Of a stretch of DNA of 45,259 nucleotides, positions 1-5,656 are shown in pieces (the stretch's first letter is position 1; every line of letters starts with the position of its first letter). Origin of the DNA: Cupriavidus neocaledonicus (GTDB lineage Bacteria; Pseudomonadota; Gammaproteobacteria; Burkholderiales; Burkholderiaceae). Where the stretch lies: positions 1-45,259 of the forward strand of contig NZ_AQUR01000067.1 of assembly GCF_000372525.1 (NCBI RefSeq), given 5' to 3'. The notes under the pieces are model-generated. The model did not search any database. It was not told where the DNA came from and worked only from the letters and a program-made list of their open reading frames with translations. The translations under genes and the position numbers were made by a program.

Positions 1-213
1 CCGGTACTCGAACAGCGGAAGATCCCGCACGCGCCGCACCACCGTCTCATGGACCTGCCGACACTTCGATCCGCATTCCTCGCAGTACATTACCTTGCTG
101 ACCGGCTTCAGGTACAGCGCCAGCGTACGGCTTTCCCCTTCTGGCCATACCACCAGATCCAGCTTGTAGCCATCCCAGCAGCCCAACGCCTGCAGCGTCT
201 TCCGATCCAGCAT
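1..213 (-). CDS. ISL3 family transposase, N-terminal part (runs off the window)
   Basis: The minus strand from the ATG at 213 encodes 71 residues beginning MLDRKTLQALGCWDGYKLDL and is still open at base 1. Residues 44-55 (CEECGSKCRQVH) form the Cys/His zinc-binding knuckle that precedes the helix-turn-helix in ISL3 transposases, and the following VVRRVRDLPLFEYR matches the usual family continuation. The DDE catalytic domain, expected several hundred bases further left, cannot be seen, so activity cannot be judged. The function would be cut-and-paste style movement of the element. Confidence 0.8.
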   Translation of the reverse strand, partial: MLDRKTLQALGCWDGYKLDLVVWPEGESRTLALYLKPVSKVMYCEECGSKCRQVHETVVRRVRDLPLFEYR

Positions 214-291
214 CCCGTTCCCTATGACCGTCTTAACGGCCATTAGGATACGGAATGTGGCAAATCAGGCCCCGGAATTCTTCGAAGAACC
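1..291 (-). mobile_element. ISL3-like insertion sequence, one end only
   Basis: The stretch holds the start of an ISL3-type transposase read leftwards plus about 78 bases of leader. The likely outer end is near 290-291, where the minus strand reads GGTTCTTCGAAGAATTCC inwards; I infer this as the terminal repeat because the other end is outside the window. Immediately outside lies a run of eight T (292-299), which could be one copy of the 8-bp AT-rich target duplication usual for this family. The element abuts a broken universal-stress gene. The exact boundary is uncertain by a few bases. Confidence 0.7.
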
Positions 292-299
292 TTTTTTTT

Positions 300-405
300 G
301 ATGTCGCGTCGCGGCCAGCCGTGCCGCGCTTTCGATGCGGGCCGTGCGCGTCGGTCCATCGGTCAGGCCGGCAAGAATGGCCTTGAAGTCCAGGGGCGCT
401 GCCAA
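300..405 (-). pseudogene. universal stress protein remnant, cut by the IS
   Basis: Reading leftwards from a possible TTG at 405, the frame gives LAAPLDFKAILAGLTDGPTR, then TARIESAARLAATRHQ, and then enters the insertion sequence. This fits the opening of a Usp domain: a beta strand (FKAILAGL), the DG turn, and the helix ending in RLA. Everything after about residue 35 is lost. It lies 16 bases after the stop of the intact usp gene in the same direction, so the two were probably co-transcribed. No clear ribosome binding site or ATG is visible, so the start is a guess. The Usp reading rests on pattern resemblance only. Confidence 0.5.
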
Positions 406-421
406 CGCACGCGACGCGCGC

Positions 422-1255
422 TCAGCGCGAAAACATCACCGGCACCGTCATGGATTCGAGCAGCATCCGGGTAACGCCGCCCAGCACCCGTTCGCGCATC
501 CGGCCATGCCCATAGGCGCCCATCACAAGCAGGTCCGCGCCAAAGTCGCACGCGCGCGTCAGGATCAGTTCGCCAACCGTCATGTCGGTGACGCCGGACC
601 CATGCTCGATTTCGACGGCGACACCGTGCCGCTCCAGCAGGCGCGCGGCATGGGCAACCGGGGTGGCATCCGGCCTGGCGTTTTCGGCTGCCGTGTGCGC
701 GCACAGGATGTGCACGCGCGCGCCGGCGATGAACGGCACCGCATCGTGCAGGGCGCGGGCCGCTTCGCGGCTGCCGTTCCAGGCCACCACCACGCGGGTG
801 CCCAGCGTCTCGAACGTGCCGGAACAAGGCACCACCAGCGTGGGTCGGCCGGTTTCCAGCAGCAGTGCCTCCAGCAACTGCCTCCCCTCCGGGCTGTCGC
901 CGTCAGCGTCATATTGCGCTGCCACGAGCAGGCCGGCCTCGCGCGCTTCGCGTATCGCGCAAGCCACGGTAGCGCGCTCCGGCACGCGCCACTCCGCGGC
1001 CACGGCCAGTGCATCCGTCCGGGCCAGGAAATGACCGCGCACCGTCTCCCGCACCGCCTCGCGTCGCGCCATATCTTCCTCGAAATAGCGCTGCGCATGC
1101 TCCATCCGGTAACACCACGCCGGCTCGGGGACGAAGCCTGCGTAAAGGCCGATCAACGGACAGCCATGTGTCACCGCAAGCTGCCCGGCGAGCGCAAGCC
1201 GCTGCGTCGCCTGCCGCCCGCTGTCGAGGAGTACCAGAATGCTGTCGCAGGCCAT
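422..1255 (-). CDS. universal stress protein, two tandem Usp domains
   Basis: 277 residues, cytoplasmic. The first Usp domain is about residues 1-140 (start MACDSILVLLDSGRQA) and the second about 145-277 (GTRVVVAWNGSREAARALHDA). The second domain ends with MGAYGHGRMRERVLGG (about 245-260), the G-x2-G-x9-G nucleotide-binding signature of ATP-binding Usp proteins; the first domain lacks a clean version. Double-domain proteins of this type in related bacteria are induced by stress and low oxygen. A strong FNR-type box sits about 60 bases upstream of the start. A truncated second usp follows directly downstream. The exact physiological target is not deducible. Confidence 0.9.
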   Translation of the reverse strand: MACDSILVLLDSGRQATQRLALAGQLAVTHGCPLIGLYAGFVPEPAWCYRMEHAQRYFEEDMARREAVRETVRGHFLARTDALAVAAEWRVPERATVACAIREAREAGLLVAAQYDADGDSPEGRQLLEALLLETGRPTLVVPCSGTFETLGTRVVVAWNGSREAARALHDAVPFIAGARVHILCAHTAAENARPDATPVAHAARLLERHGVAVEIEHGSGVTDMTVGELILTRACDFGADLLVMGAYGHGRMRERVLGGVTRMLLESMTVPVMFSR

Positions 1256-1287
1256 GATGGAAGTCCCCGTGAGAACGGCTTAATGGC

Positions 1288-1328
1288 AGTCTAGGAAGGC
1301 GTACGCGCTAGAGGTTGACGCAAATCAA
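1288..1328 (-). promoter_or_regulatory. FNR/ANR-type promoter of the usp gene
   Basis: On the minus strand 1328-1315 reads TTGATTTGCGTCAA, one base from the FNR/ANR/Dnr consensus TTGAT-N4-ATCAA. A plausible -10 element TAGACT lies at 1293-1288, which places the box centre about 40 bases upstream of the expected start point, the classic activating position. The usp ATG is at 1255. This suggests induction under oxygen limitation. The consensus and spacing are seen; the regulation is inferred. Confidence 0.65.
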
Positions 1329-1504
1329 CCATGGCCCGGCGCCTCAGGCGGTCGCGGCCCCGCCGCCGCAAACGGCAAGTTGCGGCGGCCGGGCCGCAGA
1401 GCTTTGGCGCTGCCTGGACCATCCGGTTACGGCACGACTGAAGTCCCGGATATTCCAGATGTGCCGCACCGACCACGATCCCGACCAGCCGCATTGCGGG
1501 AAAG

Positions 1505-2893
1505 TCAGCCCGCCGTATCCCGCCAGTCTCCGCCCAGCGCCAGCAACAGCGCAATCCGCTGCTGCAGATGCCGGCCGTGCGCGTCGATGCAGTCGATCTC
1601 GGCCGCCAGCAATGACTGGCGCGCCTTCAGCACGCCGCGCATGTCGGACGCGCCAACCCCTGCACGGATTTCCTCGCGCCGGACCAGCACCCCGCTTTCG
1701 GCGACCCGGTCCTGCAGTTGGCGGCTGCGCTCGGCATGCATGGATTCGGCCTGCAGTCCCGCTTCGACCTCGGCCAGCGCGTGCAGGGCCTTGTCGCCAT
1801 AAGCGATCAGGGCGGCCTTTTGCTCGGCGGTGAAGTAATCCACCCGGGCTTTGAGCTCGCCGCCGCTGAAGAGCGGCGCGAAGAACGAAGCGTTCAGTCC
1901 CCTGACCGGGCTGCCGGCCTGGTTGAGCAGGAACACGTCGCTGCGGATAGCGGTGATGGCCGCGCTGATGGCAAGGCGCGGCAGCCGCGCTGCCTGCGCC
2001 GACTGCCGCATGTCGAAGGCCGCGGCAACCTGGTGCGCGGCCGCGGTCAGGTCCGGGCGGCGGTCGAGCAGGTCCGCCGGCAGCCCTGCCTGCGGCGCCG
2101 CGGGCACGGGCGGCAGTTCGCGCCCGTCTGCGATCCCGGCGATCTCTCCGGCCGGATAGCGGCCCAGCAGCAGCTCCAGCGCCTGCGCGGCCTGGCCGCT
2201 GGCCAGCCTCGCCGACGCCAGTGCATCGGCCTGCAACCGGCGCGCGTTGCGCGCCTGCACCGCCTCGGTGTCCGGCGCGGCGCCGATGGCGACACGCTGG
2301 ACGGCGATGCGCAGCAGCTGATCGTGGATGGCGACGGCTTGCCGCAACCGCGCTTCGCGTTGCTTATGCTGGACCAGCGTGAACCATGCCTGGGCCGTGG
2401 CCGCGGCAACCACGCGCCGGGCCCACAGGTAGTCGTCCCGGGTGGCGGCATAGCGGGCTTGCCCGGCACGCGCCTGCGCGCGGATGCGTCCCCACAGGTC
2501 GATCTCCCAGCTCGCGCCGAGGGAAAGGATCTGGGTCTCGGAATTGCCCGCCCTGCCCTTTGCGGCGGCATCCGGCAGCAGGCCGCTGCCCTCGATGGCG
2601 ACCAGCGCCTGCGCCTGCCGCACCCGTACCTCGGCGAGCCGCAGGTCGCCGTTGTGCGCGATGGCCTCGTGCACCAGCCGCTGCAGCGCGGCATCGTCGA
2701 AGCTGGCGAGCCAGCCGTCGGCAGCATTGCCCGCCGCGGCATGGTTGACCCAGGCGGGCTTGCCCGCCAGCACCGGCACGGCCTGGTGCATCAGGTCCGC
2801 GCCTGCGGGCGGTGCCTGCAGGGCGCAGCCGCAGAGCATGGCGAGCGCCACCGACAGCGCCACGGCAACCCTGTTCTTGGCGTATGACGACAC
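1505..2893 (-). CDS. NodT-type outer-membrane efflux lipoprotein
   Basis: 462 residues. The signal peptide ends in the lipobox LCGC with the lipidated Cys at 23. The body carries two OEP repeats (about 60-250 and 265-455) rich in alpha-helical coiled-coil segments, as in the TolC-like channels OprM and NodT; LLDRRPDLTAAAHQVAAA is the typical repeat-2 signature. It would form the outer-membrane exit duct. The gene starts 10 bases after the HlyD adaptor gene, so the two belong to one transcription unit and very probably one complex. No transport substrate can be read from the sequence. Confidence 0.9.
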   Translation of the reverse strand: MSSYAKNRVAVALSVALAMLCGCALQAPPAGADLMHQAVPVLAGKPAWVNHAAAGNAADGWLASFDDAALQRLVHEAIAHNGDLRLAEVRVRQAQALVAIEGSGLLPDAAAKGRAGNSETQILSLGASWEIDLWGRIRAQARAGQARYAATRDDYLWARRVVAAATAQAWFTLVQHKQREARLRQAVAIHDQLLRIAVQRVAIGAAPDTEAVQARNARRLQADALASARLASGQAAQALELLLGRYPAGEIAGIADGRELPPVPAAPQAGLPADLLDRRPDLTAAAHQVAAAFDMRQSAQAARLPRLAISAAITAIRSDVFLLNQAGSPVRGLNASFFAPLFSGGELKARVDYFTAEQKAALIAYGDKALHALAEVEAGLQAESMHAERSRQLQDRVAESGVLVRREEIRAGVGASDMRGVLKARQSLLAAEIDCIDAHGRHLQQRIALLLALGGDWRDTAG

Positions 2894-2903
2894 GGGCGTC
2901 CCT

Positions 2904-4079
2904 CTAGTGAAGTTTGAATACCAGGTAGTTGAGCTTGGAGCTGACGCGCAGGAAGACCATGCGGACGATATGGAACATCTTCAGATGTTCGGTATAGATC
3001 GCGCCGGCACCGACGGCCCCCACCGGCAGGCGTTGCCCTGACGCTTCGAGCAGCGCGAGCTTGACCGCGAACCGGTTCGGCACGGCATCGGTGGTGCCCG
3101 TGTTCGGGATCATGCCGCCCTGCGCCACCTGCCCCTGCGACTGCGCCCAGACGACCGAGTCGACCCGCGCCTTGATGATCTGGCCGGGATGCGTGGGCAG
3201 GTAGATCTCCGCGAGGTTGCCTGCCCTGACCTGGTAGAGCTCGTTCTGCCGGTAAAAGGCAAGCACCTCCTGCTGGTCCTCGACAAAGCTGAAGGCCGGC
3301 GAAAACGGGAACGGGACCAGCATGGTGCCCACGCGCACCTGCAGGTTCACGACCGTGCCATCGGCGGGGGCGCGGTACACCGTCTGGTCCAGCTCCCACC
3401 GGGCCTGCTCCAGCAGGACTTCGGTTTCCGCGCGCCGGGCGCGCGCCGTCGCGATGGCCGCGAACTCGCCCTGGCTGCGGGCTGACAGCTTCTGCCTGGC
3501 CTCGTCCTCGGCGGCCTGCGCGCTGGCCAGCTCGCCTTCCAGTTCGCGCTGGCGCGACAGCGCTTCGTCCCGCTCGAACTTGGAGCCTGCGCCGGCTGCG
3601 AGCAGCGCATCCTGTTCCCTGAGCCGCTGGCGCGCCAGCGTCAGCCGGGCCGTCACCGCGCTTACCCTGCCGGCCGCGCCGCGCACGGATTCGCCGAGCT
3701 GGCGCGCCGACGCCTGCGCCTCGGCAAGCGCGGCGTCGTCGGCCCTCAGCCTGCCCTCGAGCTGCCGGACCGAGGCCTGATACGGAGTCGGATCGATGCG
3801 CAGCAGGACATCGCCCTTCCGGTAGCGCCGGTTCCCCTCGGCCGGGAGCTCGACGATGCGGCCGCGCACCTGTGGCACCACCTGCAGGACCTTGCCGACC
3901 ACGCGGACGTCATGGGAAGACGGCGCGACCACGTTGAGCGTCAGGACCATCAGTGTCAGTGCGACCACCGGGATCGTGGTCACGATCACCATCGCGGTCG
4001 CGTTCCACGGCAGCCACTTGAACTTGAAGAAGATCAGCCATACGACCAGCGCGTAGGCCGCAAGCAGCAGCGCATCCAT
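2904..4079 (-). CDS. HlyD-family periplasmic adaptor (YiaV-like)
   Basis: 391 residues. Unlike most adaptors it begins with two membrane helices (about 3-20 and 29-50). Then come a biotinyl-lipoyl half (VVPQVRGRIVELPAEGNRRY), a long Ala/Arg/Glu-rich coiled coil (about 105-225) and the second lipoyl half with beta barrel (YRAPADGTVVNLQVRVGTML). This layout, and the DUF3302 gene directly upstream with no gap, match the E. coli yiaW-yiaV pair. It would bridge the inner membrane to the NodT channel encoded next. No MFS, ABC, RND or FUSC pump gene is in this operon, so what drives export is unclear. Confidence 0.85.
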   Translation of the reverse strand: MDALLLAAYALVVWLIFFKFKWLPWNATAMVIVTTIPVVALTLMVLTLNVVAPSSHDVRVVGKVLQVVPQVRGRIVELPAEGNRRYRKGDVLLRIDPTPYQASVRQLEGRLRADDAALAEAQASARQLGESVRGAAGRVSAVTARLTLARQRLREQDALLAAGAGSKFERDEALSRQRELEGELASAQAAEDEARQKLSARSQGEFAAIATARARRAETEVLLEQARWELDQTVYRAPADGTVVNLQVRVGTMLVPFPFSPAFSFVEDQQEVLAFYRQNELYQVRAGNLAEIYLPTHPGQIIKARVDSVVWAQSQGQVAQGGMIPNTGTTDAVPNRFAVKLALLEASGQRLPVGAVGAGAIYTEHLKMFHIVRMVFLRVSSKLNYLVFKLH

Positions 4080-4535
4080 TCAGATCGGCTCCTTGCGCTC
4101 GCGCATGGCGCTGGCGACGGGCGTCATCGCCGTCACCGGGGCGTTGCAGGAGGCCGATGGCCCGAGGTGGTGCGCGGCGGCTTCATTGTCTTCCGGTGCC
4201 TTGTCGGTGCCATAGGCGGCCCGGTAGAACACCGGCTTGGTATGCGCCCACAGCCAGGCCAGCGGCCACAGCATGCCGCCGAAGAAAAGCGAGAGCAGGC
4301 ACAGTGCATGGATCGCCTCCTTCTGCGGATGGCGCTTGCGCTGCGCGATCCGCTCCGGCCAGATATGGAGCATCCAGAACAGGTAAATCGCGCCTGCCGG
4401 CACGAACACCAGCACCACCCAGGAGATGGCATTGGCCGCGGTCTCGAGCGCCTTGCCGCTGAGCAGCGAGGCGAAGGCGGGTTCAGTCGACGCCAGCAGG
4501 GCGATGCCCGCCAGCAGGTGTGGTCGCAGTTTCAT
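4080..4535 (-). CDS. DUF3302 inner-membrane protein (YiaW-like)
   Basis: 151 residues. A signal-like N-terminus (to about ASTEPAFA) is followed by two further membrane helices, about 36-56 (ISWVVLVFVPAGAIYLFWML) and 77-96 (CLLSLFFGGMLWPLAWLWAH), with the basic loop RIAQRKRHPQKEA between them. This is the DUF3302 pattern. The C-terminal tail (about 105-151) is polar and longer than in E. coli YiaW. The stop codon abuts the HlyD start, so translation is probably coupled. Its function is not established; the pairing suggests it is the membrane partner of the adaptor. Confidence 0.8.
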   Translation of the reverse strand: MKLRPHLLAGIALLASTEPAFASLLSGKALETAANAISWVVLVFVPAGAIYLFWMLHIWPERIAQRKRHPQKEAIHALCLLSLFFGGMLWPLAWLWAHTKPVFYRAAYGTDKAPEDNEAAAHHLGPSASCNAPVTAMTPVASAMRERKEPI

Positions 4536-4587
4536 GGCGTAACGAGAGGATGGAACACGGGGGCGCGGCCCTGCCGCGTGCATGGGC

Positions 4588-4908
4588 CTAGGAGCCTGCC
4601 GCTGCGCCGCGCAACCCGGCGCCGGGCGCGTCCGGCGAGGTGCGTCGCGCCGGCCGGCCGGAAGATGCGGGTTCTGCCGGCGCTTCGTCGGCATACAGCA
4701 GGTTGTACTTGCTTCGGGTGGAATCCTCCGAAGCGCGGCAGGCTGCCGCCGCCGCGGCAAGCCCGGTTCCCGTGCACGCGGGCGCCGGGTCCGTGGCCGC
4801 CGGCTGCGCCAGCGTGGCCGGGCGCCGGGCATGCGCTGGTCCGGCGGCGGCCGTGACCAGCAGTGCAAAAGCTGTCGCCGTGGCGGCCGAACGGCAGTTC
4901 TCGATCAT
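4588..4908 (-). CDS. small exported protein of unknown function
   Basis: 106 residues from the ATG at 4908, chosen because a GGAGG lies 11 bases upstream; an in-frame ATG at 4932 is an alternative. The first 25 residues (MIENCRSAATATAFALLVTA through PAHA) form a cleavable signal peptide ending AHA. The mature part is Ala/Pro-rich and low in structure, with Cys residues in PACTGTG and AACRAS that could form a disulfide, and a central SKYNLLYADEAP. I do not recognise a family. It is the first gene of the DUF3302/HlyD/NodT set, with a 52-base gap, so a periplasmic accessory role is possible. Confidence 0.5.
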   Translation of the reverse strand: MIENCRSAATATAFALLVTAAAGPAHARRPATLAQPAATDPAPACTGTGLAAAAAACRASEDSTRSKYNLLYADEAPAEPASSGRPARRTSPDAPGAGLRGAAAGS

Positions 4909-5178
4909 GTCTGCAATTTCCTCCGAAGTCATTGCGCGGCCGTCGACGCGCACCGGCGGCGCCGGCCGCGTCCCGGCAAAGCGCACACCTTATGGCAGTG
5001 ACCCCCGGTGCGGCTATCAAAGGAATTAGAAAGGGCGCGACCGGCCCGATCGCAACGGCTGGTCCTGGCGCGCGGATTCGAATTCCTGTGATAGCCCGCG
5101 CACCCGGGCCACGCCTACGCTGACGGCTTTCGCAATCACCCGGGACGCAATCCGGGTCCGCGTGAACCCGTTGCCGCC

Positions 5179-5649
5179 ATGCATGCTGTTTCCCTGATGT
5201 CCGCCGGCGTCATTGCCGCCGCCGCAAGCACCCTGACCGGATGCGCGATCCCCACTGCCGAGACCCTGAACCCGTTCCAGGAACCGTGGCCATGGACCCG
5301 GATCGTCGCCGTCAACCGTACCGGCCGTGACGTGACCGGCGTGCGCGCCGGCCGTTGCGAAACCGGGCCGGTGTCGCGCCAGTCGCAGTCGTCCCCGTCG
5401 CTCTGCTTCCTGGGCGACAGGCCGGACCACGGGATCGAGGTCAGCTGGAACGATGCCGCCACCGGCGCGCCCGGCGCCGCTTCCGCCGCGGGCACGCGGC
5501 ACGCCGCCACAGTGCCGGCGCCGCCGCTGTGGCCGGAAGCGCCGCGTGCGGAGGAGCTGACCGGCGCCTACCTCTGCGTGCTGTTGCGCAGCGACGCCCC
5601 GGTTGGCCTGACGGTAGCGAGCAGCGCCGAGGCGTGCGCCGTCCTATAG
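5179..5649 (+). CDS. putative lipoprotein of unknown function
   Basis: 156 residues. The N-terminus through STLTGC gives a lipobox with Cys22, so the product is probably a lipoprotein; the next residues (AIP) do not show Asp at +2, which favours transport to the outer membrane. The mature part has a segment WTRIVAVNRTGRDVTGVRAG resembling an immunoglobulin-like strand pair, four further Cys residues (in RCETG, SLCFLG, YLCVLL, EACAVL) that could pair as disulfides, and an Ala/Pro-rich middle. I recognise no family. It is divergent from the small exported gene at 4908 and convergent with the kinase gene, ending 7 bases before it. An in-frame ATG at 5197 is a possible alternative start. Confidence 0.5.
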   Translation: MHAVSLMSAGVIAAAASTLTGCAIPTAETLNPFQEPWPWTRIVAVNRTGRDVTGVRAGRCETGPVSRQSQSSPSLCFLGDRPDHGIEVSWNDAATGAPGAASAAGTRHAATVPAPPLWPEAPRAEELTGAYLCVLLRSDAPVGLTVASSAEACAVL

Positions 5650-5656
5650 CACGCGC

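Noticed and set aside
335..1294. Long plus-strand open frame opposite the usp gene
   Set aside because: Shadow of the usp gene in high-GC DNA; Arg/His/Ala-rich composition, no domain, no ribosome site.
1718..2887. 389-codon plus-strand frame opposite the NodT gene
   Set aside because: The minus-strand product has a lipobox and OEP repeats; the opposite frame has only Arg/Gly/His-rich noise.
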